From Clostridium akagii DSM 12554 (GTDB lineage Bacteria; Bacillota; Clostridia; Clostridiales; Clostridiaceae), in the NCBI RefSeq assembly GCF_000686725.1, contig NZ_JMLK01000008.1, forward strand, positions 282,342 through 346,341: 64,000 nucleotides of DNA, written 5' to 3'. Below the pieces are notes generated by a model that was not told the DNA's origin, did not search any database, and saw only the letters and a program-made list of their open reading frames with translations. Position 1 is the first letter of the stretch; each line of letters starts with the position of its first letter. This document shows, piece after piece, positions 9,106-17,836 of the stretch. The translations under genes were made by a program, and so were the position numbers.

Positions 9106-9546
9106 CATAAAGGGATTTGGTTCTGGAATTGGAGCTTTACTAATTGCATTTGCATTAGGTGAACACATAAATAATATTCCTTATATTTTAGCAGCTCTCC
9201 TACTTGGATTCTTTGCTTATGGATTAAGTATATTCTTTTATATCTATGCTCAAAGAGACTTGGGAGCAGCAAGAACAAGTGCTTTCTATGCTATAGCACC
9301 ATTTATAGGTGTGGGGTTATCATTGCTAATTTTCAAAGAAATACCAACATTTTCATCTGTTATTGCTTTAGTCATTATTATTATAGGTACTTATTTTGCT
9401 TCAACAGAAGAGCATACTTATAAACATAGTTATACTGTAATATCTCATGAGCATAGTTTTATCATGATGATGGTTATCATAACCATAGTCACGATAAAAC
9501 TATTATAGGAAATCATATTCATACTCACAAGGAATGTACTAATTAA
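9106..9546 (+). pseudogene. 5'-truncated, frameshifted DMT/EamA-family transporter with His-rich tail
   Basis: From about 9110 the plus strand encodes the C-terminal half of a ten-helix EamA-type permease: hydrophobic segments with GALLIAFALGE, the conserved SAFYAIAPFIGVGLSLLIF and a final helix ending GTYFAS. There is no start codon or first half. The open frame then runs to 9508. At about 9460 one base appears lost, and the next frame gives a His-rich tail (HDDGYHNHSHDK ... HIHTHKECTN) ending at 9546. The matching copy at 22119-22252 keeps a shorter His tail in frame, which supports the frameshift reading. Confidence 0.7.
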
Positions 9547-9780
9547 CATAAATCCAAACATGATATTGAACCATATCGTTATTAAGTGTGCCAGTAGCGA
9601 TTTTAGGTTTTCTCAAAATTTCATCTTTGGAATTATCTCTATAATATTATGAGATAGAGTTTTAGTAAAAGAATAACACTATTAATACTTAAAAGACGCT
9701 ATAGCTGACAATGTTATACGCCTTTTTTATTTTAAAATGCTTATGAGAATCATCATATTGAAATTACTTTGCCCAAGGGG
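9106..9780 (+). repeat. Long dispersed repeat, fuller copy (other copy 22119-22380)
   Basis: The transporter remnant and its downstream DNA, including a degenerate terminator hairpin at 9691-9731, recur at 22119-22380 with internal deletions. The shared text continues to the TTGAAATTACTTTGCC motif in both places. Confidence 0.75.
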
Positions 9781-9908
9781 CACGGCAACGATGCGTGTAA
9801 AAAACAGTCTCAATACAGCATTTACCATTTTTGATGAAATGTAAATCAAAAATAGGACTACTATTTTGTGGCTGTTATGGCGTAATTAAAGAACATTGTG
9901 CTCATAAC
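9547..9908. other. Intergenic stretch with degenerate terminator
   Basis: It holds the decayed hairpin at 9691-9731 (its intact sister is at 22302-22335) and a GC-richer patch near 9775-9800. No gene is seen. Confidence 0.5.
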
Positions 9909-10160
9909 TTAATTTTTCGATGTTATAAGATTTGCTTTAACAAATTCAACTCCACTGTCTATTACGTAATTTATGATTTTGTAAAAATAATCTGGATAAA
10001 CCTTTTCTGTTTTTTCATGGTCATGAACTAAATAATATTATATGCATTTTGTGCAAGAAGTGGTCCACCTAATTTCGGTTTATCATCGTGTATTTGATTG
10101 AGAATATGATTATAAGTAAATCCATTATTATATTCTAATTGATATTCTCCAAAATCCCGT
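9909..10160 (-). pseudogene. Decayed C-terminal fragment of an unknown protein
   Basis: On the minus strand, codons from about 10145 read GEYQLEYNNGFTYNHILNQI and continue to a Gly-Pro-rich GGPLLAQNAYNII, where a TAG interrupts near 10027. In the next frame the text resumes with HDHEKTEKVYPDYFYKII and IDSGVEFV, ending at 9909. The two halves read as one domain after a frameshift. I do not recognise the family with confidence; the ending is reminiscent of polysaccharide-deacetylase-like proteins. Confidence 0.4.
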
Positions 10161-10225
10161 AGTAAATACATTGATTCCTTTTAAGAAAATCAATGTATTT
10201 GCTGCGGCTTATTGTTTTGTTTTTT
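10157..10225 (+). terminator. 20-bp hairpin with U-rich tail
   Basis: Arms 10157-10176 and 10188-10207 pair along 20 positions, two of them G-U in the plus-strand RNA, and a T-rich stretch follows to about 10225. The wobble pairs and tail favour the plus-strand transcript, although no intact plus-strand gene lies upstream. Confidence 0.5.
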
Positions 10226-10342
10226 AAAGAATTAATCTTTTTATATATAATTACTAAAGTATTACAATAATAATGGTAGGCGTTTTTATGACAAAAGCAA
10301 ACAAAAATTATTAATAAGTATATCAAGCATATAATATAACAT

Positions 10343-11803
10343 TTATGCTGTGGTTTTATCCATCCCTGCTATTTTAGGCATTATTATTGATAAAATTAGT
10401 GATAGGCTGGATATGACTATAAATATTATAAACACAACATGCAAAGAACTATTTATGGAAAGCTTTATCTGCTCACCGGTTAAAGCATTATTATATGCAG
10501 AAGACTTATATAAATTACTCGGGTCTACCCCTTTTATGCCTAACTGAGTAAAATATTTAATTATATATAAGTTAAATATACTTCCAAATACACTTACACC
10601 TATTGTTTGCCCTAAGGTCCTAAGCAATGAATTGGTAGCAGTTGCAGCACCTCTTTTGTTATATTCCACGGACTCTTGGATAATTATAGTTAAGGTAGTA
10701 AAAGCTCCCCCAAATCCCAAACCTATTATGAAAACATATATTAATACTAATATTAATGGAGAATTTATGCCTAACGTAGGCAGTAATATTGTACTAATAA
10801 GTAAAACAGCATTAGATATCAGTATTACTGCTTTTCCTCCATACCTTATAGAGCACTTTCCTAAAACTACCGAAGCTATAAGCCAAGAAATTGACATTGG
10901 AAGCAGAGCTAATCCTGATATCTTAGCATTAAAGCCTAGTATATTTTGTATATATATTGGCATATAAACATTTGCACCTATCATTATTGCTGAGATCAGA
11001 AAACTTATTAAATTTACAATTGTGCTCCTCTTTGTAAATATGTCAAAAGGAATAATTGGCTCTTTTGCTTTTCTCTCTATTTTATAAAATGCCAATAGTA
11101 ATATAATAGTTATCAGTACCGATATTACAATAAATATATTATGATTGAACTTTATATTTTCAGTTGATAGAAAAATATTCATAAATATAATCATTGCCAT
11201 TGATAAAGTAATAACTCCTGCAAAATCTATGTTATGTTTTTTCTTCTCAAAGGTTTCTTTTAGATTTCTTTGAATAAGTATAACTGATAATATTCCAAAA
11301 GGAATATTTATAAAAAATATCCAATGCCAAGACAGCATATCAATTAAGGTTCCACCCAAGAATGGACCTACAAGACTTGCAATTCCCCATACCGCACCTA
11401 AACTTCCTTGAACCTTCGGTCTTTCCTCCAGAGTAAAGACATCTCCAACAATTGTATATGTAACTGTAAATATTGCTCCAGCACCCAACCCCTGAATCGC
11501 ACGGAATCCAATCAGCATATACATAGTCTGTGATAATCCACACAAAATACTTCCAATTAAAAATATTATTATTCCGATTGAAAGTATATTTTTTCTTCCA
11601 TATAAATCTGACAACTTCCCATATATAGGTGTAGAAATTGCAGAAGTTAAGAAATATGCTGAAAAAACCAAACTAATAATTCCAAATCCCTGTAAATCCT
11701 TTACTATAGTTGGAACAGCTGTAGTTACAACCGTTCCCTCAACTGCTGCTAAAAACATTGCTACCATTAATGCTATTACTATATTTCTCTTTCTTGAATC
11801 CAT
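10343..11803 (-). CDS. MFS multidrug efflux transporter, DHA2 (EmrB/QacA) type
   Basis: A 486-residue inner-membrane proton antiporter with about 14 hydrophobic helices. Motif A (GKLSDLYGRKN) follows helix 2, and motif C (GPFLGGTLID) lies in helix 5; both are hallmarks of drug:H+ antiporters. The N-terminus MDSRKRN is short and basic. No adjacent regulator is intact, and the 340 bp upstream hold only weak open frames. The substrate cannot be inferred. The gene stands alone between a remnant region and sfsA. Confidence 0.9.
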   Translation of the reverse strand: MDSRKRNIVIALMVAMFLAAVEGTVVTTAVPTIVKDLQGFGIISLVFSAYFLTSAISTPIYGKLSDLYGRKNILSIGIIIFLIGSILCGLSQTMYMLIGFRAIQGLGAGAIFTVTYTIVGDVFTLEERPKVQGSLGAVWGIASLVGPFLGGTLIDMLSWHWIFFINIPFGILSVILIQRNLKETFEKKKHNIDFAGVITLSMAMIIFMNIFLSTENIKFNHNIFIVISVLITIILLLAFYKIERKAKEPIIPFDIFTKRSTIVNLISFLISAIMIGANVYMPIYIQNILGFNAKISGLALLPMSISWLIASVVLGKCSIRYGGKAVILISNAVLLISTILLPTLGINSPLILVLIYVFIIGLGFGGAFTTLTIIIQESVEYNKRGAATATNSLLRTLGQTIGVSVFGSIFNLYIIKYFTQLGIKGVDPSNLYKSSAYNNALTGEQIKLSINSSLHVVFIIFIVISSLSLILSIIMPKIAGMDKTTA

Positions 11804-12146
11804 TCTTTAAATCACTTCCTTATCAAATTTTTTGGTTACATTCACTAATCAGATTTTATATATATTAAGCTATTTATAGACATAATAATAAACTCAACTT
11901 TCTACTCATTAATTAATGTTCAAGAGTTGAGGTCTTAAATAATCGAGAAAATAACTTGCTTCTTTGTATTATTAGTAGGGTCTCAATCATCTTTTCGATC
12001 ACTATATCAGCTATAGTTTTATACATGGTTCATATCCAGTAAACTCAGGTTTTATTTCCATAAGATCATTTATCAGTTCTTACCTTAGTTGATCGTTTGT
12101 GAAACCATCATAGTAAATAAAAACAGAGAATTGTTTTTTATTTATT
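11804..12146. other. Intergenic region upstream of the efflux gene
   Basis: No credible gene. On the minus strand near 12020-12060 a short text (LMEIKPEF) echoes the C-terminus of the beta-lactamase-fold protein at 13429-14067 (LQEIEPEF), possibly a third decayed copy, but it is too short to call. Confidence 0.4.
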
Positions 12147-12887
12147 TTAAACTTCTCTCTTAAAATATCGTACTAATTGAACACCTTCTGGCTTGATTTC
12201 AAAATTAGCCTGCCACGTCTCAACACCTAATACAATACTTCTATCTACTGCTACTTTTACTTGTTCATAGTTCGTACTTTTCTCAATTATCTCAAAACCA
12301 GGATTATCATAAATAAAACATGTTAAAAGAATAGCTCTTTGATGACTTTGAAGACTCTTTCCTAATTCTGTTATATGTTTTACAAACCTATCAGTAGAGC
12401 TAAATGGAGTAACTTTTTTCGTTTTTATATACTCTGGATATTCAACCTGCAAATGTTGAAGTGGTGTTTTTACTTCAACATAGGTGTTTCCTACAAGAAA
12501 ATCAAGTTTAGATATACCAAGGACTTGTTCTCTTAAAACCTCATTTTCTGTCCCAACCATCTCTATAAATCCTCCATTTACAAGATAATGCTCTACATAA
12601 CGATTTGCTGCATTTTGATTAATACCAATCCATGACTTATTACAGTCTTCTAGGCGATTCAAAGATACTGCTTCTACTGTATATGGAGTTTTTCGTTTAA
12701 GATCACTGCTTTTTGAAAGCAAACAAGGCAGACCACTAACATCTAGATTACCTATTCTTCCTGTTGTTGGACAATGACAATTAGTAATTTCGCCATTAAT
12801 CTCACAAATTATAATAAACTGACCTTTTCTTTTTACAATTACACCTTCCACTAGCGGTTCATTAAACTTAAAATCATATTCCTTCAT
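12147..12887 (-). CDS. sfsA: SfsA family DNA/RNA nuclease-like protein
   Basis: 246 residues, the usual SfsA length. An N-terminal OB-like part (GVIVKRKGQFII, CPTTGRIG) is followed by the nuclease-like core with KLDFLVGNTYVEVKTP, where Asp, Glu and Lys form a PD-(D/E)XK-type triad, and HQRAILLTCFIYDNPGF. SfsA was named for sugar fermentation stimulation in E. coli; its cellular role is unsettled. A GGGAAG ribosome site precedes ATG 12887. Its neighbours are unrelated in pathway. Confidence 0.9.
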   Translation of the reverse strand: MKEYDFKFNEPLVEGVIVKRKGQFIIICEINGEITNCHCPTTGRIGNLDVSGLPCLLSKSSDLKRKTPYTVEAVSLNRLEDCNKSWIGINQNAANRYVEHYLVNGGFIEMVGTENEVLREQVLGISKLDFLVGNTYVEVKTPLQHLQVEYPEYIKTKKVTPFSSTDRFVKHITELGKSLQSHQRAILLTCFIYDNPGFEIIEKSTNYEQVKVAVDRSIVLGVETWQANFEIKPEGVQLVRYFKREV

Positions 12888-12950
12888 AATCTTCCCTTTC
12901 TATATTCCTATACTAAAATTCTTATTTAAGCAAGCTCATTTAGCTACATA

Positions 12951-13270
12951 TTATTTGCAGTTTACGCAAAATCCGTGTCCTACATCTATAAACTCTGGTT
13001 CTATTTCTTGTAAACTATTTTTTAATTCTACGAGTTTATCTCCACTCGGAATTGATTGCATATTTATTGCCTCTACTTCCTCTTTCCATGTACTATCAAT
13101 TGTCTCACCAAGAGCATCACCAAATCTCAACATTAAATCACTACTGAAAAAAATTTTCCTAGTTTCTTCATAAAAAACAATACTATTCTGAAAATGTACC
13201 TCTGATAGATAGCGAAAAAATTTAAATGAAAAACCATTACCAATTTATACTTCTCCATGTTTTTTAAGTC
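12951..13270 (-). pseudogene. Truncated duplicate of the neighbouring beta-lactamase-fold gene
   Basis: The C-terminal 60 codons (MLRFGDALGETIDSTWKEEV ... VGHGFCVNCK) are nearly identical to the end of the gene at 13429-14067. Nucleotide similarity continues upstream to about 13270 but with frame-breaking changes, and the first half of the gene is absent. It arose by tandem duplication followed by decay. Confidence 0.8.
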
Positions 13271-13428
13271 AATAAAGGTTGTTATCCAAGAGAAATTAAA
13301 AGCTGATTCCTTTACAATTTGGGAATCAACTTCTAATTAATAATTACCTCCACTTTTCTAATGTTTTTTTATAGTAAAGTTCTAATTATTTAAAATATTC
13401 TGTTACTATCTTAGAAAGTGTTAATTTC

Positions 13429-14067
13429 CTATTTACAGTTTACACAAAATCCATGTCCTACAGCTATAAACTCAGGTTCTATTTCTTGTAAAGTATTCTT
13501 TAATGCTGCTAGTTTATTTTCATTAGGAATTACTTCGATATTTATTGCTTCTACTTCCTCTTTCCAACTACTATCAATTGTCTCACCAAGAGCATCACCA
13601 AATCTCAACATTAAATCACTACTGAAAAATATTTTTCTACTCTCTTCATAAAATACAAGACCATTTTGAAGATGTACTTCTGATGGATAGTCAATAAATT
13701 TAAATAAAAAATCATTACCAGTTAATACGTCTCCATGTTTTTTAACTTGAATTTCTCCTGTATAGCCATATCCTGGTAATTCACGAGCGCTAAGTTCTGA
13801 ACATACTGTAATTACATTTGGATATTCCTTTTGGAATACTGATAATCCGCCACATTCATCAGACTCTATGTGTGGGAAAAGAATATATTTTAGCTCTTTT
13901 CCATTCAATAATTCTTTAATTTCAGGTAATATTAATTCTGCTTGTTGCATAGTACCTGTGGATATTAGCACCGGTTCCTCTGATAAAAGTAAATATTGAT
14001 GAAGTGTAAAATGTATAGGTGGAATATACATAGAAAATTGATATAAATCCTTAATTATTTCTGTCAT
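13429..14067 (-). CDS. MBL-fold metallohydrolase, flavodiiron-like metal site
   Basis: A 212-residue metallo-beta-lactamase-fold protein. The metal motif is HIESDE (about residues 66-71) in place of HxHxDH. That H-x-E-x-D spacing matches the diiron site of flavodiiron and oxygen-binding proteins (ODP family). Further ligands are Asp in FSSDLM and His in VGHGFC. It has no flavodoxin domain. It is divergent from the WYL regulator at 14173, across a shared 105-bp promoter region, which suggests control by that regulator. The substrate is unknown; an O2- or NO-related redox role is possible by family. It ends in a short CVNCK tail. Confidence 0.75.
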   Translation of the reverse strand: MTEIIKDLYQFSMYIPPIHFTLHQYLLLSEEPVLISTGTMQQAELILPEIKELLNGKELKYILFPHIESDECGGLSVFQKEYPNVITVCSELSARELPGYGYTGEIQVKKHGDVLTGNDFLFKFIDYPSEVHLQNGLVFYEESRKIFFSSDLMLRFGDALGETIDSSWKEEVEAINIEVIPNENKLAALKNTLQEIEPEFIAVGHGFCVNCK

Positions 14068-14110
14068 TTTTAATTTCCCCTTTCTCTTTGTAAATTTATT
14101 ATATCATATT

Positions 14111-14134
14111 ATCTTGACACCATTATGTCATGAT
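14111..14134. promoter_or_regulatory. Divergent promoter region with dyad operator
   Basis: TTGACA (14114-14119) lies inside an imperfect dyad: ATC-T-TGACA, 6-nt spacer, TGTCA-T-GAT. It stands between the divergent metallohydrolase and WYL-regulator genes and is a plausible binding site for the latter. Confidence 0.4.
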
Positions 14135-14172
14135 TATATGATGTAATAAAAGAAATTTAGAGGTGAGTAATT

Positions 14173-15111
14173 TTGAAAATAGAAAGATTAGTATCAATTA
14201 TTATGATATTGCTTCAGAGAAAAAAAATTAGAGCACCTGAACTTGCAAAAATGTTTGAAGTAAATCTTAGAACAATTTATAGAGATATAGAAACGATAAA
14301 TCAAGCTGGTATTCCTATAATTACTTTTCGTGGTCCAAATGGTGGCATTGGTATAATGGAAGAATATAAAATAGAGAAAAAACTTTTTACTCTTTCAGAC
14401 ATCACTGAGTTATTAATTGGTCTTAAAAGTATTCATTCAACTATGTCTAGTCAGGAGCTTCTTAATACCATTGCAAAAATTAAGGGATTGGTTTCTAAAG
14501 ATGAAATTCAACAAGTTGAGGAAAAAACAAATCAAATTAAATTTGATCATACACCTTGGTTTGCCAATGAAAGAATAAAGTTAAGCCTTGAAAAAATCAA
14601 AACTGCCATTAATGAAAATAAATTTATTTCTTTTAAATATTTTGATCGTTTAGGACAAAAAAGCAAAAGGAAAATCGAATCTTATAGATTGGTATTAAAA
14701 AATTCGAGCTGGTATATACAAGGATACTGCACAATGAGAGAAGATTTTCGAATCTTTGAAGTTTCTAATATGTCTTCACTTGAAGTTCTTGAAGAAACAT
14801 TTATGACTAGAGATTTTGATTACGATTCCCAGGATATTTATTTTAGAACTGATAGAGAAACTATTACCCTTAAACTTCTTATTCACGAATCACTTTTAGA
14901 TATTATGGTTGAATTCTGTGGTAAAAATAATGTTACACTTTATAAAGATAATAAATATATAGCTTATCTCCCTTTTGTTGAAGATGATTATTTTTATAAT
15001 ATGATTCTTCGCTTTGGTGATAAATGTGAATGTTTAGAACCAGAACATGTTAGGATTGAGATTATAAGAAAAATAGAAAAATTATTGAGTATATACAAAA
15101 AAACCACCTAA
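14173..15111 (+). CDS. HTH-WYL transcriptional regulator (YafY/PafC type)
   Basis: 312 residues: an N-terminal DeoR-type helix-turn-helix (about 1-60, with ELAKMFEVNLRTIYRDIETI and a wing GPNGGIGI), a linker, a WYL domain (about 140-215, with SYRLVLKNSSWYIQGYC) and a WCX-like C-terminal domain. WYL domains sense nucleic acid or small ligands. The start is TTG at 14173, set by the AGAGGTGAG ribosome site at 14158-14166. It is followed by a terminator and transcribed away from the metallohydrolase gene. The ligand is unknown. Confidence 0.88.
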   Translation: MKIERLVSIIMILLQRKKIRAPELAKMFEVNLRTIYRDIETINQAGIPIITFRGPNGGIGIMEEYKIEKKLFTLSDITELLIGLKSIHSTMSSQELLNTIAKIKGLVSKDEIQQVEEKTNQIKFDHTPWFANERIKLSLEKIKTAINENKFISFKYFDRLGQKSKRKIESYRLVLKNSSWYIQGYCTMREDFRIFEVSNMSSLEVLEETFMTRDFDYDSQDIYFRTDRETITLKLLIHESLLDIMVEFCGKNNVTLYKDNKYIAYLPFVEDDYFYNMILRFGDKCECLEPEHVRIEIIRKIEKLLSIYKKTT

Positions 15112-15139
15112 ATAAAACTCTGTATTTAGGTAGTTTAAC
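15104..15139 (+). terminator. Terminator of the WYL regulator gene
   Basis: Stem ACCTAAATA at 15106-15114 pairs with TATTTAGGT at 15123-15131, followed by AGTTTAACT. The left arm overlaps the last codons. Confidence 0.65.
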
Positions 15140-15576
15140 TAGATAAATACATTCCGCAATGATTAAAATAGCTTGTTATATTTTAGTAAACAATATTAAA
15201 TATAATAGAGGGTCAGCTGTACCCCCCAAGGCAAAAACCTTTAGAGTATAAAAAATTAAGAACTTCATGATTTTTAAATCCTTAGCGTATAATTTCCGTA
15301 TTTTGCTGCCGGTACCCCTTAAATATAAACATAAGATTTATTTTGACCAATTATCAAAGTAACCAAAACTGATTTTAGGTTATAATCGCCCTTGTCCGGT
15401 GATTGAGTTTTTTTTAACCATGATAAAATGCTTCAAAATTAGGAAAATCGAACTTCAATTTTCTTTAAATTACTTTGATTTTCTATGAAATACCATTAAT
15501 TGGATTAGCATGGCTTTTATCGGTTTGATTGGCTACACACCATGTATGTAGGCTCAACCCATTTAAATTTAAATAG
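15140..15576. other. Intergenic region with a dispersed repeat
   Basis: No gene is seen on either strand. It contains the 71-bp repeat listed at 15228-15298 and two GGTACC-like patches around it (near 15219 and 15310). Confidence 0.5.
15228..15315. repeat. Dispersed repeat, copy 1 (71 bp identical to 22384-22454)
   Basis: Bases 15228-15298 are identical to 22384-22454, and similarity continues about 17 bases further (TTTTGCTGCCGGTAC versus TTTTGCTCCCGGTAC). The two copies bracket the pectinase cluster in the same orientation. Confidence 0.85.
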
Positions 15577-15614
15577 AAAAAATCACTATTTACGCTTTAA
15601 ATAGTGATTTTTAT
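15577..15614 (-). terminator. Terminator of the PL9 pectate lyase gene
   Basis: A strong AT-rich stem (AAAATCACTATTTA with TAAATAGTGATTTT) with a CGCTT-type loop and T-runs on both sides, 27 bp past the stop codon. Confidence 0.8.
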
Positions 15615-15640
15615 TGTATTAAGCTAGATGCATATTTTAA

Positions 15641-16771
15641 TTATTCATTAATACCAGGTAATGGAGTATTAGGAGCTGTTGCAGTTACATTACCTCCTAT
15701 AACTTTTGCACCAGAATATATGTCACATTTTCCTTCTGTTGTACAATTTTTAAAAGTAAATACATGTCCATTACCCGGGTTGTAAGGGAAATTAAAGTTA
15801 CTTTTAGTAGTTTTTTGATTAGCATTAAGTATGTTATCTGCACCATTTCTATCAGCATCACAACTAGTAAGAGATAATGATGCTGCACTATTATTTTGAG
15901 AAAATCCAGCTGCTTTATTGTCATATGACTTACATCCGGTTACCACATGATTACCTAATGATCTGTGCGTACCTTTGGGAGGTTTTTGATTACCACCAAG
16001 TTTAATGCCGTCACCATTCATCCCTGCGTTATTGAGAGAACTTTGTGGATCACCATGATAGTATCCATTTTTAGTAGCAGTACAATTAGTTATTGTAACT
16101 ACTTCATCTGTTCCAAGTAAATCCCAACCATCATCTGAATTGTTATAAGAGTTACAACTTATAAATTTGTTTCCTGCCCCAGCAGCAAGTTTACATGCAA
16201 AACCATCTGCATTTGAACCCTTTGTGCCTATATCATAGTTGTTAAAAGAATCAGAACCTTGTACTAAATTGTCGTGGGCACCAGCTGTAATTTGTAAACC
16301 TGCATCATTATTGTTATCTGTTATACAATTTGTAATTGTATTGTTATTAGATGCAGCCCCTTTCATTAATATACCATTATCACCAGCACTATATACTTCT
16401 ATATTGTCTATTTCCCAATATGAATTTGTGATGTTAATTCCATAAGAACTATCTCCATCTTTCTCACCAGTAAAATCAAGTTTAACTTTTGCCGTACCTG
16501 ATGATTTTAATTTTATAGTGTTTCCTTTAGCTCCATCTTTATTTAATACAATAGGTGATGTTAATTTGTAGGATGGACTAGTAAGCACAATGGTATCCCC
16601 AGGCACAGCTTTATTTATTGCTGCCTGAATAGCTGCTGAATCATTGTCAGTGCCTGTGCTTGCTACCTGGATAGGTGGTGATGCTGCATATACATTACTT
16701 GTTAATTGTGGCAGCGCAAATAGGGAAAGAGACATTACCACAGAAGTTATTAAACATACTTTTCTTTTCAT
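15641..16771 (-). CDS. Secreted pectate lyase, polysaccharide lyase family 9
   Basis: 376 residues. A signal peptide (1-29, ends NVYAA) is followed by a right-handed beta-helix with many Asn-rich repeat turns. PL9 signatures are clear: NADGFACKL and NNSDDGWDL supply the Asp residues of the calcium site, and Lys257 in GDGIKLGG is the candidate catalytic base. It cleaves polygalacturonate by beta-elimination outside the cell. There is no dockerin, CBM or anchor. It lies directly downstream of a cysteine peptidase gene on the same strand, in a row of exported pectin enzymes. Confidence 0.9.
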   Translation of the reverse strand: MKRKVCLITSVVMSLSLFALPQLTSNVYAASPPIQVASTGTDNDSAAIQAAINKAVPGDTIVLTSPSYKLTSPIVLNKDGAKGNTIKLKSSGTAKVKLDFTGEKDGDSSYGINITNSYWEIDNIEVYSAGDNGILMKGAASNNNTITNCITDNNNDAGLQITAGAHDNLVQGSDSFNNYDIGTKGSNADGFACKLAAGAGNKFISCNSYNNSDDGWDLLGTDEVVTITNCTATKNGYYHGDPQSSLNNAGMNGDGIKLGGNQKPPKGTHRSLGNHVVTGCKSYDNKAAGFSQNNSAASLSLTSCDADRNGADNILNANQKTTKSNFNFPYNPGNGHVFTFKNCTTEGKCDIYSGAKVIGGNVTATAPNTPLPGINE

Positions 16772-16830
16772 TAATAAAAACTCCTTTTCTCGAAAATATT
16801 TTGCATTAACTTTTTTTATTTGAATTTTAC

Positions 16831-17679
16831 TTAATCTACAGTATAATATGCTTCCATGTTTTGACTTTTAATTAAATTGTAACTTATCCAGCCGTATCCG
16901 TTGATTCCCCAGCCTGTACCCCAAGAGTTTATTATTTTTACTGCTTGCTTTTGGTCATCATAACCAACTACACATAGACCGTGACCGCCTCTGCTTTTAC
17001 CACTTGCATTATCATAAATTGGGTTACTAGGGGACAAATTATCAAAGTCTGGATATACATTTATTCCAATAACTACTGGATATCCATCCGCAAGAAGTTG
17101 TTTTATTTGAGTATAGTTTCCATTTTGAAGTTGTGTCCAACTTGTAGATTTATAATTAGCCGCATCAGCAATTTGTACGCTTGTAGGTTTAGTTGTATAA
17201 GCATACTCATTACCATTGTATGGCATGTCACTTAAAGTTGCACATCCTTGGTTGTCCAAGAGATTAAAGGCATCACTAAAAGAACATCCGCCTCCATCTG
17301 CAGAATTATCTGCATGAATCTGGCTATACATATATGATTGACTGAAAATATGATTATTAGTAGCTACTCCCCACCAATTATTTTTAGCATTTTCTTCATA
17401 TGACTTGGCGTAAGTTGTTGCAAAAGCAACACAACTTCCTAAGCTTCCTTGATTTTGAACAGAAGGCAAAAAGCTTGATAGGTCAACTGAAGCAGGTAAC
17501 TGAATGGCACTTTGTCCAAAAGAGGTTGGTAGTTTTTTTACATTGCTAATTTTTTCATGGAGTGTTTTCAATCCTAGTGGATGTAAAACTCCAGCATGAG
17601 CAATTTGCCCTGGAATAATGACACCGGTCAAAAGCAATAAGGATAATAGTAGTTTTGAAAATGATTTTTTTAATTTCAT
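16831..17679 (-). CDS. Secreted papain-family (C1) cysteine peptidase
   Basis: 282 residues. A signal peptide (1-29, ends IAHA) and a short propeptide precede the catalytic domain, which begins near LPASVDLSS. The triad is clear: Cys83 in GSLGSCVAF with the upstream oxyanion Gln of VQNQG, His in GGHGLCVVGYD, and Asn in INSWGTGWG. It is embedded between pectate lyase and rhamnogalacturonan lyase genes, so it may trim plant wall glycoproteins or process the neighbouring exoenzymes; both are inference. A GGGGGA ribosome site precedes the ATG. Confidence 0.9.
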   Translation of the reverse strand: MKLKKSFSKLLLSLLLLTGVIIPGQIAHAGVLHPLGLKTLHEKISNVKKLPTSFGQSAIQLPASVDLSSFLPSVQNQGSLGSCVAFATTYAKSYEENAKNNWWGVATNNHIFSQSYMYSQIHADNSADGGGCSFSDAFNLLDNQGCATLSDMPYNGNEYAYTTKPTSVQIADAANYKSTSWTQLQNGNYTQIKQLLADGYPVVIGINVYPDFDNLSPSNPIYDNASGKSRGGHGLCVVGYDDQKQAVKIINSWGTGWGINGYGWISYNLIKSQNMEAYYTVD

Positions 17680-17836
17680 TTATAGATTCCCCCATACATT
17701 TATTAATAATAATTGTAATTTTGTATTGCAATACTAAATTGTACTAAATTATACCATGAATTCTATATTTACGCAACTATTTTTAAAAAAATAAGTTACA
17801 TTTTGTGATGAATTATTTTTTCTTTTATGTGTCTTA

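Noticed and set aside
11880..12080. Short minus-strand frames suggestive of a regulator remnant near the efflux gene.
   Set aside because: They are under 40 codons, without ribosome sites, and match no family clearly.
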